From NCBI GenBank assembly GCA_029689965.1, contig CP121450.1, positions 1,426,001 through 1,490,000 of the forward strand: DNA of 64,000 bases, given 5' to 3'. The translations under genes were made by a program, and so were the position numbers. The notes beneath the pieces are model-generated. The model had not been told where the DNA came from. It did no database searches and saw only the letters and a program-made list of their open reading frames with translations. The stretch comes from Curtobacterium flaccumfaciens (GTDB lineage: Bacteria; Actinomycetota; Actinomycetes; Actinomycetales; Microbacteriaceae). Shown here piece after piece: positions 1-8,827 of this stretch (positions are counted from its first letter, which is position 1; every line of letters starts with the position of its first letter).

Positions 1-403
1 AGCTTCGCACGGAGCGCGCCCTTGTGGTCGGTGGCGGCGTCCGGCAGGCTCTCGCGCATCGGCCCGTCGACCGGACCGTAGGGGTAGAGGTTGCCCGTGA
101 TCGCGTACACCGCCCCGGTGCGCTCGGCCGCCGTGAGCAGCGATGCGGCGAGGGGCGGCCAGGTCTGCTCCCACTGCGTGTAGTTCCCCGGGTTCGCGCA
201 GTTGTACAGGACCGCTGCTCCTTCGGTCACCCGGGTGAGTGCATCCGGTCGGAGGCGTCGAGGGTGACGTGGTCCACTCCTGCCCGGCCGGTGTCGCGTC
301 CCGACCGGGTGACGACGGTGACGCGTTCCCCGCGCTCGGCGAGGAGCGCGGCGACGTGCCGTCCCACGGGGCCGGCGCCGACGATGACGTGGTGCTGCGA
401 CAT
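1..403 (-). CDS. NAD(P)-binding epimerase/oxidoreductase, partial
   Basis: N-terminal part of an atypical short-chain dehydrogenase/NAD-dependent epimerase; the gene runs off the left edge. The start at 403 is preceded by a purine-rich ribosome site. A Rossmann glycine motif (VGAGPVGRHVA, about residues 7-17) follows the first strand, and the next strand leads to TRSGR, which fits NADP binding. The frame breaks near 248, where one missing G (GACCGGGATG expected) interrupts it; the other frame continues sensibly (LTRVTEGAAVLYNCANPG) to position 1. Divergent from the TetR gene at 551, with two palindromic operators between them, so it is probably that regulator's target. The substrate cannot be told from this fragment. 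Confidence 0.75.
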
Positions 404-448
404 GACTTCCTGCTCTCCTCGGCGTCTCCGCCGAATGTCGGGATTTTC

Positions 449-514
449 CGAGAGCACTGCTCTCGAAACTCAGCATGCACCCTGGTCGAGAAGATTGCAA
501 GAGCGGTGCTCTTG
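449..514. promoter_or_regulatory. Two palindromic operators for the adjacent TetR regulator
   Basis: Two sites with the same GAGC core lie in the 147-base divergent intergenic region. Site 1, CGAGAGCACTGCTCTCG (449-465), is a perfect palindrome with 8-base arms. Site 2, CAAGAGCGGTGCTCTTG (498-514), has perfect 7-base arms. A third half-site (CACTGCTCTCA) follows at about 522-532. Site 1 is nearer the minus-strand gene and site 2 nearer the tetR start, which suggests joint repression of both directions. That the TetR protein binds here is inferred from position and symmetry. Confidence 0.75.
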
Positions 515-550
515 ATTGTGTGCACTGCTCTCACGTGGCAGGGTGGAGGG

Positions 551-1297
551 ATGACCGACCGAGCTCCGACCGCCCGCGCACTCGCCCGCGAGGCCGTGCA
601 CGCGAGCATCCTCGCCGCCGCTCGTGCTCGCCTGACGGAGGAGGGCCCGTCGCAGCTCAGCCTCCGCGCCGTGGCCCGCGACGTCGGGATGGTCTCGTCC
701 GCCGTCTACCGGTACTTCCCGAGCCGTGACGACCTGCTCACCGCGCTGCTCATCGCCGACTACGACGAGCTCGGCGCCGCCGTGGAGGCCGCCGACGCTG
801 CGGCCGGCCCGACCCCCGGCGCACGGTGGGTCGCGGTCTGCCGGGCGATCCGCGAGTGGTCGCTCGGGCATCCCGGCGACTTCGCCCTCCTGTTCGGATC
901 GCCCGTCCCCGGCTACGCGGCACCGCGTGAGACGGTCGAGCCCGCGTCCCGAACGACGCTCGCGATCGTCCGGGTGGTCGCCGATGCGACGGCGGCGCGG
1001 CTCGGCGGGGCGGCGGTTCCGGACAGGAGGCACGGATCGCCCGTCGCGCCGACGGCGGCTCCCGGGATGGTCGGCTCGGCCGTCGCGGACGGCGTGGCGT
1101 CACTGCGCGAGCTCGGTGTCGAACTGCCGGAGGAGGTCCTGGTGCGCACGCTGATGGCCTGGACGACGGTGTTCGGCGCGGTGTCGTTCGAACTCTTCGG
1201 CCACTACGTCGGCTCGGTGTCGGACGGCGCCGCGTACTTCGACGAGGTGGTCGCGCGGCTGGCGGACGACCTCGGGTTCGCTGCATCGTTCGGCTGA
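551..1297 (+). CDS. TetR/AcrR-family transcriptional regulator
   Basis: Intact regulator of 248 residues. The N-terminal helix-turn-helix is recognisable (LSLRAVARDVGMVSSAVYRY followed by FPSRDDLL, about residues 35-65). The C-terminal ligand-binding half resembles the TetR_C_33/WHG group seen in many actinobacteria (ALLFGSPVPGY). The ATG at 551 has a GGTGGAGGG ribosome site directly upstream; longer in-frame extensions would run through the operators and are rejected. It probably represses itself and the divergent NAD-binding oxidoreductase through the palindromes at 449-514. The inducer is unknown. Confidence 0.88.
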   Translation: MTDRAPTARALAREAVHASILAAARARLTEEGPSQLSLRAVARDVGMVSSAVYRYFPSRDDLLTALLIADYDELGAAVEAADAAAGPTPGARWVAVCRAIREWSLGHPGDFALLFGSPVPGYAAPRETVEPASRTTLAIVRVVADATAARLGGAAVPDRRHGSPVAPTAAPGMVGSAVADGVASLRELGVELPEEVLVRTLMAWTTVFGAVSFELFGHYVGSVSDGAAYFDEVVARLADDLGFAASFG

Positions 1298-1342
1298 TCC
1301 AGCCCGCCGACGACGTGTCCCGCACCGACGGAACCGGGTACC

Positions 1343-1387
1343 GACGGGCGGGATGGTGAGGAGACGACCCGCACCGTCCCGCCCGTC
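1343..1387. terminator. Bidirectional hairpin terminator
   Basis: Arms of 16 bases, 1343-1358 (GACGGGCGGGATGGTG) and 1372-1387, pair with a single T/C position that becomes G-U in RNA. The loop is 13 bases. It lies between the convergent tetR (ends 1297) and Gfo/Idh gene (ends 1460). There is no T-tract, which is usual in high-GC actinobacteria. Confidence 0.65.
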
Positions 1388-1434
1388 ACCGCACCCGGTC
1401 GCCCGGCGAGCCGGCGGGGCGGGCCGGCGGGACC

Positions 1435-1445
1435 GCCTCCAGGCC
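1435..1445. repeat. Dispersed repeat family A, intergenic copy
   Basis: GCCTCCAGGCC, the reverse complement of the recurring GGCCTGGAGGC core found many times in this window, mostly outside genes. This copy lies in the convergent intergenic region just beyond the Gfo/Idh stop codon. Confidence 0.55.
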
Positions 1446-1459
1446 GTCCCACTGGTCCG

Positions 1460-2570
1460 TCAACCGAGGGCTGCCGCGTCCGGCGACGCCGTCGTGAGCG
1501 CAGCGCGGACCGATCCCCACGAGGCGAGCCGCTCGCGGACCGCCTCGTCCCCTCTGTCTCGAGCGCGGCGGCGTGCGCCTGCTCGAGCACCTCGTCGATG
1601 ACGATGCGCCGCCCCGAGCGGGCCGAGGCGATCGCGGCGTCCACCATGGTGAGGCTCATGACGTTGCCGTGGACCTCACCGTCCGGGGTCTCCCCGGAGC
1701 GGACCGCGTGCACGAACGACGCGAGCGCCCCGGCGAGCTCGTTCCCGACGCTCGGTGCCGCGGGCGGCGATCCGGGTACGCCGTCGAGGTCGCTCCACGG
1801 GTCGTGGTCGCCGTCCCAGAGCGCGGTGCCGGCGGAGCCGGACGCTCGCCAGTCGCCGTTCCACGAGGTCTCGGATCCGGCGCGCACCACGAGCCGTCGT
1901 ACACGTAGCGGACGTCGTCGTCGAAGGTGAAGACCGCGACGGCAGCTGCATCGCCCCGGTACCAGGACCAGGACGGGTTCCACGACTCGCAGTACACGGA
2001 CACCGGGTCACGCTCGAGGACGTAGCGGGCGGAGTCGAAGGCGTGGATCGCCATGTCGAGCAGCAGGACGTCGTCCATCTCCTCGCGGAAGCCACCGAAG
2101 TGCGGGGCTCTCGCGAAGCGGGTGCTCAGCGCGCCGACGGCCCCGAGTCCGCGGACGTGCTGCCGGAACGCGACGAGGTGGTCGTTGTACCGCCGTGACT
2201 GCGACACCATGAAGAGCTTGCCGGTGGCCTCGGCGGCGGCCGCGAGCGAGAGCGCCTCGGCGACGGACTGCGCGGCGGGCTTCTCGCCGAGGACGGGCAG
2301 GCCGGCGCGCAGGGCCTCGAGCGTGACGGGGTGGTGGGCGACCGGCACGGTGATGTCGAGGACCGCCTCCGCACCGGTCTCTGTGGCCAGCGCCGTCAGG
2401 TCGGTGCCGACCGGCAGGTGCGGTGCTCCGGCGACCGCGGCCCCGGCGCGTGCGGCGTCGAGGTCGAGGTCGACGACGCCGACGAGCTCCACGTCCGGGG
2501 ACGCGGCGACCGTGGCGAGCCAGGCCCGGCCCATGCCGCCCGCGCCGACCTGCACCACGCGGAGCGTCAT
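1460..2570 (-). CDS. Gfo/Idh/MocA-family oxidoreductase
   Basis: NAD(P)-dependent sugar or cyclitol dehydrogenase, about 370 residues after repair. The Rossmann motif VGAGGMGRAW is at the N-terminus, the family EKP motif (LGEKPAAQ) is near residue 97, and the C-terminal alpha/beta domain follows. The ATG at 2570 overlaps the ThuA stop by four bases (ATGA), so the two are translationally coupled. Two frame breaks, near 1890 and 1558 (GAGGGGGACGAG expected), divide the reading frame; restoring one base at each gives a protein ending ALTTASPDAAALG and a length divisible by three. It is the last gene of the minus-strand ABC importer operon. The substrate is unknown; with ThuA it may oxidise or reduce a keto-sugar. 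Confidence 0.85.
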
Positions 2571-3441
2571 GCGCGGGCCTCGGCGGCGTCGTGCTGGTCG
2601 TGCTCGCCGACGGGGACGTCGTGCGCATCGTGCTCGCCGCCGGCCGCGTCGTGCGCGTCGTGCTCGTCGACGGGGGCGTCGTCGAACGGGCCGCGGTAGT
2701 GCTGGCCGTCGAAGTACTCGCCGAGGTCGTACCGACGGAGTGTCGGGAGCTCGCGCTCGCGCTCCGGACGGGCCCACTCGGCGCCGTTCGCGATCACACG
2801 GCGGACGTCCGGGTGGTGGTAGACGGGGTAGTCCTGGTCGCCGGGGGAGAAGAAGAAGATCTTCCCGAAGCCGCGGCGGTACGTCATGCCGCTGCGGAAC
2901 ACCTCGCCCCGGTGAACCCGGAGATGAAGACGAGCTCGTCGGGCGTGGGGACGTCGAAGTACTCGCCGTACATCTCCTGCTCGGGGATGACGATCGGGTT
3001 CGGGACGCCGCGCGTGATGGGGTGCTGCGGGTTGACGGTCCAGACGAGCTCCTGGTCGTGCTCGCCGCGCCACCGGAGCGTGCAGGTGGTGCCCATGAGC
3101 TTGCCGAAGATCTTCGACCAGTGGCCGGAGTGCAGGACGACGAGCCCCATGCCGGACAGCACGTGCTTGTGCACGCGGTCGACCACGGCGTCGTCGACGT
3201 CCTGGTGCGCGGCGTGCCCCCACCAGGTGAGGACGTCCGTCTCGGCGAGGACCGCCTCGGTGAGGCCGTGCTCCGGTTCCTGCATGGTGGCGGTGCGGAC
3301 GACGGCGTCGGGCAGGTTCTCACGGATGCCGTCGGCGACGGCGCCGTGCATGCCGTCCGGGTAGCGCTCGGCGACGTGCTGCTCGACCTGCTCGTGGACG
3401 TTCTCGCCCCAGACGGTGATGCGGAGCGGGGTGCTGGTCAT
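2567..3441 (-). CDS. ThuA-like protein (trehalose-utilisation family)
   Basis: ThuA domain protein of about 291 residues, glutamine-amidotransferase-like fold. Family landmarks include VLTWWGHAAHQDV, GLVVLHSGHWSKIF and the HPITRGVPN segment. One frame break near 2905 (FISGFTG followed by GEVFRSG) is repaired by one base. The C-terminus carries a tail rich in His, Asp and Ala with three near-repeats (DEHDAHD, GEHDAHD, GEHDQHD) that is not part of the usual domain and may bind metal. ThuA is linked to 3-keto-sugar metabolism in rhizobial trehalose use; the reaction here is not established. Downstream of the importer and coupled to the Gfo/Idh gene. RBS GGAAGGGC precedes the start. Confidence 0.82.
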
Positions 3442-3502
3442 GGTGTTGTGCCCTTCCGGGTCGATGTGGTCGCTGGTCCGGCCGTGCCGGTGCGGTGCGG
3501 TG

Positions 3503-4399
3503 TCACTTGACGGCGCCGCCGGTGGCCCCGGCGGCGATGAACCTCTGAGCCACGAGCAGCAGCACGATGGCGGGGATCGACGCCATCACCGCGGCGGCCA
3601 TCACGGTGGACCAGTCGGCGGTGAAGGTGCCGATGTAGTTGTAGATGCCGAGGGTGATCGGTCGGACGTCGCCGGTGGTGGTGAGCGTCAGGGCGAACAG
3701 GAAGTCGCTCCAGGTGAAGAGGAACGTGAACAGCCCGGCGGTGATGAGGGCGTTGGCGCTGATCGGCACGACGACCGACCGGAACGCGCGGAAGTTGCCG
3801 GCACCGTCGACCTTCGCCGCCTCGATGATCGACGGCGGGATGTTCTGCATGAACGCCCGCATGATCAGGATCGCGAACGGCACGCCGGCGGTGGAGTCGG
3901 CGAGGATCAGGCCGGGGATGGTGTTGAGCAGCCCGAGGTCGTTGTACGCGGCGTACAGCGCGTTCGCGACGACGATGCCGGGGATCATCTGCGAGATGAG
4001 GATCCCGAACAGGACGGCGCCGACGCCCTTCACCCTGAACTGCGCCAGGGCGTAGGAGGCGGGTGTGGCGATGAGCAGGCTGACCACCACGCTGCCGAGG
4101 GCGATCGCGAGGCTCGTGAGGAGCGCACCGCCCTGGTCTGCGATGGCCTGCGCGTACCCGTTCAGCTGTGCGTGGATCGGGAACCAGGCGGCCTCGATCG
4201 CGGGGCCCGCCGGCTGCAGCGAGATGTTGATCATCCAGTAGACGGGGAACAGCATCACGGCGAGGACCAGGATGCCGACGCCGGAGAGCACCCACTGCCG
4301 GGGCGTGGTGGGGCGGACTGGTCGACGGCCGCCGCGGGCTCCCCGTGTGACGACGGCACGGGTACCCAGGACGTCGTTGGTGGTCGCTGTGTCAGTCAT
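3503..4399 (-). CDS. Carbohydrate ABC transporter permease, MalG type
   Basis: Intact inner-membrane permease of 298 residues with six predicted membrane segments. The cytoplasmic EAA loop that contacts the ATPase is EAAKVDGAGNFRAFRSVVVP, about two thirds along, as usual in CUT1 importers. The C-terminal AAGATGGAVK resembles the family ending. The start overlaps the upstream permease by eight bases. It works with the permease at 4392-5360 and the lipoprotein at 5363-6596; no ATPase gene is nearby. Confidence 0.92.
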   Translation of the reverse strand: MTDTATTNDVLGTRAVVTRGARGGRRPVRPTTPRQWVLSGVGILVLAVMLFPVYWMINISLQPAGPAIEAAWFPIHAQLNGYAQAIADQGGALLTSLAIALGSVVVSLLIATPASYALAQFRVKGVGAVLFGILISQMIPGIVVANALYAAYNDLGLLNTIPGLILADSTAGVPFAILIMRAFMQNIPPSIIEAAKVDGAGNFRAFRSVVVPISANALITAGLFTFLFTWSDFLFALTLTTTGDVRPITLGIYNYIGTFTADWSTVMAAAVMASIPAIVLLLVAQRFIAAGATGGAVK

Positions 4400-5360
4400 C
4401 GACGGCCTTCCTGTTGAGGCGGAGGTAGACGATCGCGAACAGGGCGGAGATCACGATGAGGATGTTGCTCAGCGCGGCACCCTGGCCGAAGTCGAACTGC
4501 TTGAACGACAGGTCGTACGACTGGGTGGCGATCGTCTGGGTCGCGTTCGCCGGGCCGCCGTTCGTCAGCCCGAGGATGATGTCGAGCACCTTGATCGTGT
4601 AGACCACCCCGAGCACGAGGGTGACGCTGACGACCGGGCGGAGCATCGGCCACGTGATCGACCAGAACGCCTTCCAGCCGGTCGCGCCGTCCAGTGCAGC
4701 GGCCTCGTACAGCTCGGTGGGGATGTCCTGCAGCCCGCCGTAGAGGATCGTGGTGTTGAACGGGATGCCGATCCAGATGTTCACGCCGATCACGGTGATG
4801 AGCGCGACCGCGGGGCTCGTCAGCCACGGCACCGAACCGGCGCCGAACAGGTGCAGGAACTGGTTCACCACACCCGAGTCCTGGTCGAGCATCCACTTCC
4901 AGACCGCGCTCGAGACGATGAGCGGCAGGAGCCAGGGGAGCAGGAGCAGGGACCGCAGGAGTCCGGACAGCGGGAAGTTCCGCCGGAAGAACAGCGCGAG
5001 GAGCAGCCCGAGGACGAACTGGCCGACGATCGACCCGATCGTGAACAGTGCGGTGTTGAGCAGTGCCGTTCCGAACAGCTGCGACGACACCACGGAGGCG
5101 TAGTTCGCGAGACCGACCCACGGAGCCTCGCCGGTGTAGAACGTCGAGGTCGTGTAGGCCTGGAAGCTTATCACGATGTTCTTGACGACGGGGTAGCCGA
5201 AGAACAGCACGAGGAAGAGCGCGGCCGGCAGCAGGAACAGGAGCTGGGCGGCCCGCTCGAAGCGCAGACCGCGGCCCCGGCGGGCGGGCCGCGGCGGCGG
5301 AGTGGTGACTCCGTCGCCGGCGACCCGCTGCGGGGCGACGTGCGTCGCGGTGGAGGTCAT
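4392..5360 (-). CDS. Carbohydrate ABC transporter permease, MalF type
   Basis: Intact 322-residue permease. An Arg/Pro-rich cytoplasmic N-terminus of about 35 residues is followed by six membrane segments. The EAA loop reads YEAAALDGATGWKAFWSITWP. The segment ILGLTNGGPANATQTIATQSY is typical of the CUT1 family shortly before the last helices. Two bases separate it from the binding-protein stop, so it belongs to one transcript from a promoter in 6597-6797. Confidence 0.92.
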   Translation of the reverse strand: MTSTATHVAPQRVAGDGVTTPPPRPARRGRGLRFERAAQLLFLLPAALFLVLFFGYPVVKNIVISFQAYTTSTFYTGEAPWVGLANYASVVSSQLFGTALLNTALFTIGSIVGQFVLGLLLALFFRRNFPLSGLLRSLLLLPWLLPLIVSSAVWKWMLDQDSGVVNQFLHLFGAGSVPWLTSPAVALITVIGVNIWIGIPFNTTILYGGLQDIPTELYEAAALDGATGWKAFWSITWPMLRPVVSVTLVLGVVYTIKVLDIILGLTNGGPANATQTIATQSYDLSFKQFDFGQGAALSNILIVISALFAIVYLRLNRKAVDD

Positions 5361-5362
5361 GC

Positions 5363-6596
5363 TCAGTTGCTCGACTGCGCGTTCTTCAGGGCGTCGGCTG
5401 GCGAGTCCTGCCCCGTCAGCGCCGACTGCACCGCGGTGTAGATCTTCGTCGCCGCCTTCGGCCAGTCGGCACCGAGCTCGCCGGTGCGGGCACGGGCGTC
5501 CGCGACCAGGTCGACGAAGACCTGCTCCTCGGGGACGTCCTTGCCGAACTGCTGCGCGACCTCGGTCTTCGACGGGATCGTGTAGCGGAGCTTCGCCATC
5601 GCGAGCTGGTTCTTGGCGTCGTTCATGCAGTCGACGACCTTGGCCGCGACCTGCTGCTTGGCCTTGTCGCCGGTGTTCGGGACGGTCCAGACCTCGCCGC
5701 CGAGCGGTGCTACGGCGGTGTCACCGGTGGACTGCACGGGGATCTGCGCGATGCCGTAGTCGATGCCGGACTGCTTCAGCGCGGGGATCTGCCACGGCCC
5801 GTTGATCATCATCGCGGCCTTGCCGGCCATGAACTGGTCGTTGACGTCCGCCTGCGTCCAGTTCACGACGCTCTTCGACATCGAGCCGTCCTTGACGAGA
5901 TCGGTCCAGAGCGACAGCGCCTCGGCGGTCTTCGCGGTGGCGATGTCCTTTTCGTCGCCGCCGTTCGACCACATGAACGGCAGGAACTGCCAGGTGCCCT
6001 CGTAGGTGGCGTTGGCGTCCACGGCGAACCCGTACTGCCCGCCGCTCGTGAGCTTCGCCGCGTCGGTCTGCAGGTCGGCCCAGGTCTTCGGCGGGGTCAG
6101 GCCGGCCGCAGCGAGCTTCTCTTGTCGTAGAACAGCGCGATGGTGTTCACGGTCGGCGCGAGGCCGTAGACCTTGCCCTTGTACGTGCCGGCCTGCAGCA
6201 CGCCCTTCGCGTACCCGTCGGTGGAGATGCCGTAGTCGGTGAGCGGCGAGAGCGCACCCGTCTCGGCGATCTGCTGGAGGTCGGGGTTGTCGAGCATGAG
6301 GACGTCGGGCAGCGTCTTCGAGGACGCCTGCTGGAGCACCTTCTGGATGAGGGACGCTCCCGGCACCACGCTCCGCTTGATCGTGACGTCGTTCTCGGCA
6401 CCGCACTTGTCCAGGTAGTCGCCGATGACCTTCTTGTCGTTGCCCTGGTTGTAGTAGTCGAGCACGGTGATGGAGTCCACCTTGCCGCCGGAGTTCGCGG
6501 AGGAACCGCCGGAGCAGCCGGCGAGGACGAGGGGACGGTCGCCAGCATAGCGACCGCGCTGAGGACCGGGGCGATCCTGCGGTGTCGAGGCTTCAT
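5363..6596 (-). CDS. Sugar ABC transporter substrate-binding lipoprotein
   Basis: Extracellular solute-binding protein (family 1) of about 411 residues. After a basic start (MKPRHRR) and a hydrophobic stretch comes the lipobox LVLAGC, which marks signal peptidase II cleavage and lipid anchoring. Binding-protein landmarks include LPDVLMLDNPDL and FMAGKAAMMINGPWQ. Two frame breaks occur: near 6533 inside the signal peptide (a C lost from a C-run) and near 6120 (YDKEKLAAAG expected). It heads the operon 6596 to 1460, and its promoter region contains the AAGCGCTT operators. The imported sugar cannot be assigned. Confidence 0.87.
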
Positions 6597-6710
6597 TGCT
6601 TCGCTCTTCTCTGGATGGTTGCCGGACACGGACGGGCTTGCCGTCCGTGGATCGGGGCGAACCGGACCAGAAGCGCTCCGTCGCGTCCCGAGTGGGCACG
6701 AAGCTAGCAT

Positions 6711-6738
6711 CTAAGCGCTTCGATAGTAAAGCGCTTAG
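6711..6738. promoter_or_regulatory. Paired LacI-type operators, AAGCGCTT
   Basis: Two copies of the palindrome AAGCGCTT (6713-6720 and 6729-6736), centres 16 bases apart, sit inside a larger inverted arrangement: CTAAGCGCTT, spacer, AAGCGCTTAG. They lie between the divergent binding-protein gene and the lacI-family gene. The central CG and the symmetry fit LacI/GalR operators. Binding by the product of 6798-7819 is inferred. Confidence 0.72.
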
Positions 6739-6797
6739 ACCAACTTTTTCCCGGCCTACCGGCGCTACAGTGAGCGGATCACACGAACGGAGGCGGC

Positions 6798-7819
6798 ATG
6801 GCGACGATGCAGCAGGTCGCCGACCGTGCTGGGGTGTCGATCGCCACGGTGTCGTTCGTGGTCAACGGCAACAAGCGCGTGTCGGAGGACACCCGTGCCC
6901 GCGTCACCACGGCCATGCGGGAGCTCGGGTACCGCAACAACGTCGTCGCACGTGCGCTGGCGTCACGTCGCACCCGGATCCTGGCGCTGCTCTTCCCCGT
7001 GCTCGAGCACCGGCTCGGCCAGACCGCGCTGCAGTTCTTCACGAGTGCCGCGAGCCGCGCCTCCGAGCTCGGGTACCACCTCGTGCTGTGGCCTGCCGCC
7101 GCCACCGCGGAGGACGTCCGCGACCTCGCGTCCGGCGGGCTGGCCGACGGTGTCGTGGTGATGGAGGTCACGATGCACGACCCGCGCATCGAGCAGCTCG
7201 CCGCGATGGACGTGCCGTTCGTCGCCATCGGCAGGACCGCCGACCCCTCGGCGATGTCCTACGTGGACATCGACTTCGAGCGGACCGTCGAGGACGCACT
7301 CGACCACCTCGCCGGACTCGGCACCGCCACATCGGCCTCGTGGTGGAGGACCTCGACGGCACGGCAATGGCCGAGTACGGCCCGAAGCTCCGGTCCGAGG
7401 CTGCCTTCCGGGCCGCCATGGCACGGCGAGGACTGCACGGAGCGGTCGTCGCGTCCGGCGCCTCGGCCGAGGGTGGCCGCCGCGCTGCTCGGGAGCTGCT
7501 CGCGCTCGATCCCGACGTGACCGCGGCGATCATCATGAAGGACGACTCGAACTTCGGCCTCGTCAGTGGCCTGGTCGCCGCCGGCCGCCGGGTCCCCGAG
7601 GACGTCTCCGTGATCGCGATCGTCTCGTCGGACGGCGCCGGGGCCGCGACGGAGCCGGTGCTGACCACGCTCAACGCTCCCGGTCCCGAACTCGGGCGGC
7701 TTGCGGTGGAGTCCCTCGCCGACCGGCTCGAGGGCAGGACGGTCGAGCTGACGCACACGCTGCTCCCGTGCACGCTCCACCTCGCCGACTCGACGGCTCG
7801 CGCCCGCGTCTCTGCCTGA
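6798..7819 (+). CDS. LacI-family transcriptional regulator
   Basis: Regulator of about 340 residues. The helix-turn-helix MQQVADRAGVSIATVSFVVN lies at residues 4-23, the hinge helix region (RNNVVARALASRRT) near 50-63, and the periplasmic-binding-protein-like sensor domain follows. One frame break near 7321 (GGACTCGGGCACCGC expected, one G missing). ATG 6798 has GGAGG upstream. Divergent from the sugar importer; it probably represses the importer and itself through the AAGCGCTT pair. The effector is presumably the imported sugar or a derivative. Confidence 0.88.
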
Positions 7820-7842
7820 CCGCGGCGCCGGGTCGGCCCCCT

Positions 7843-7910
7843 GAGGCTCGGCTTCAGCGACACGTCTCGCGCTCGCCACTGCGAGAACGGTCGCGCACCC
7901 CGAGACTCGG
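7843..7910. repeat. Hairpin repeat family B, copy 1
   Basis: A hairpin-forming element between the lacI stop and the small ORF. Its right arm (7882-7910) begins CGAGAACGGTCGCGCA and ends CGAGACTCGG; it matches 26479-26507 at all but two of 29 positions. The left arm (GAGGCTCGGCTTC, then a diverged CGTCTCGC) is the degraded partner. A second, local hairpin at 7890-7920 could act as a terminator for lacI. Confidence 0.6.
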
Positions 7911-7946
7911 GTCGTGCGACGATTCGCGACCGCGACCCCGGCTGCG

Positions 7947-8101
7947 TCAGTGGCGCCGGGGTCCCGGGCCGTGTCGGTGAACAGGTCGTCGTAGAGGCCG
8001 GCACCGTCCTGCAGTTCGCCGTGCTTCCAGCGCCTGCGCAAGCGGCGGAACGTCTCGATGCGCACCGGTTCGACGCCCTGCTGCGATTCGTAGTTGCCCA
8101 T
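7947..8101 (-). CDS. Small hypothetical protein, end uncertain
   Basis: A possible short gene beginning MGNYESQQGVEP at 8101 with a strong ribosome site (GGAAGGG) and a palindromic promoter element 85 bases upstream. The predicted start is basic and amphipathic (FRRLRRRWKHGE). In the observed frame there is no sensible stop; one extra base in the CCCC run near 7960 would end the protein at 7947 after about 51 residues. No family was recognised. It lies just downstream of marR on the same strand, so it may be under MarR control. Confidence 0.35.
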
Positions 8102-8185
8102 GGTCCCTTCCCGTCGTCCTGGGCCCCCCGATCGGGGGTGCTCGTCCCAGAACCTACGGATGCCGCGTCCGTCCGTCCGGCAAGA

Positions 8186-8204
8186 TAGGTAGGGAAGTTA
8201 CCTA
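8186..8204. promoter_or_regulatory. Palindromic operator, probably MarR type
   Basis: TAGGTA-gggaagt-TACCTA is an inverted repeat with six-base arms and a 7-base spacer, between the marR stop (8260) and the small minus-strand ORF (start 8101). Unusually AT-rich for its surroundings. It may be a MarR binding site controlling the small ORF; this is inferred from position only. Confidence 0.45.
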
Positions 8205-8259
8205 ACTGCGCTTGGCGGACAAACGTCCGAGGTGTGCTCGTCCCGCCCGTACCCTGCCG

Positions 8260-8705
8260 TCAAGGGGATGCGGCGCCGGACTCGAGCGCCTCGACCACGC
8301 GGTCGATGACCCGGACGTACTTCGCCCGTTCCCGATCAGTGAAGGAGGACAACAGATCGTGCAGATGCTCGTTCGTGCTGTCCATCGCCGAGGCGTAGGC
8401 GCGCTCGGTCGGGGCGTGAGCTCGATGAAGCGGCTCCGTCCGTCGTCGGGGTTCGGCACGCGGCACAGGTGCCCGGAGCGCTCGAGGCGGTCCACGATGC
8501 CGGTGACCGCCGGACCGCTGAGGCCCAGGTGCGACGCCAGGTCCTTCACGCGGACCTTCCGCTCGGCCGCCTCGGCGCGCGCGACGAACTGCAGCACCGT
8601 CAGGTCCGACCCGGAGACGCCCAGATGGTCGCGGAGCCGGGCGCGGAGAGCGCCCATCGCGGCCTCGAGTCGTGTGACGGCCGCCGTCAGGTCGATCTCA
8701 CTCAC
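8260..8705 (-). CDS. MarR-family transcriptional regulator
   Basis: Winged-helix regulator of about 148 residues. The DNA-binding part is clear: VKDLASHLGLSGPAVTGIVD (recognition helix) followed by the wing RLERSGHLCRVPNPDDGRSR and FIELTP. The GTG start at 8705 (VSEIDLT) has a GAAGGGG ribosome site. One frame break near 8415 at a run of C (LTP followed by TERAYASAM) is repaired by one base; the protein then ends VVEALESGAASP. MarR proteins usually bind phenolic or oxidative ligands as dimers; no ligand can be named here. Divergent from the AraC gene at 8828. Confidence 0.85.
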
Positions 8706-8742
8706 GCGGTCGCCCCTTCGGTGCGTCTCGGTTCCGCGCCAC

Positions 8743-8772
8743 GATACGCCGCGCGTTCCCGTACAGCGTATC
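8743..8772. promoter_or_regulatory. Inverted repeat in marR/araC divergent promoter region
   Basis: GATACGC (8743-8749) and GCGTATC (8766-8772) form perfect seven-base arms separated by 16 bases, in the 122-base region between the divergent marR and araC starts. A regulator site is plausible, but the owner is unknown. Confidence 0.35.
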
Positions 8773-8827
8773 CAGATAACGAGAGGAACCGCGCGATCCG
8801 GATGGCCGCCTCGCACCGGAGGTGCGC

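Noticed and set aside
2053-3510. Long plus-strand open frames opposite the Gfo/Idh and ThuA genes
   Set aside because: Arg/Ser/Ala-rich translations without conserved motifs; antisense shadows of high-GC genes.
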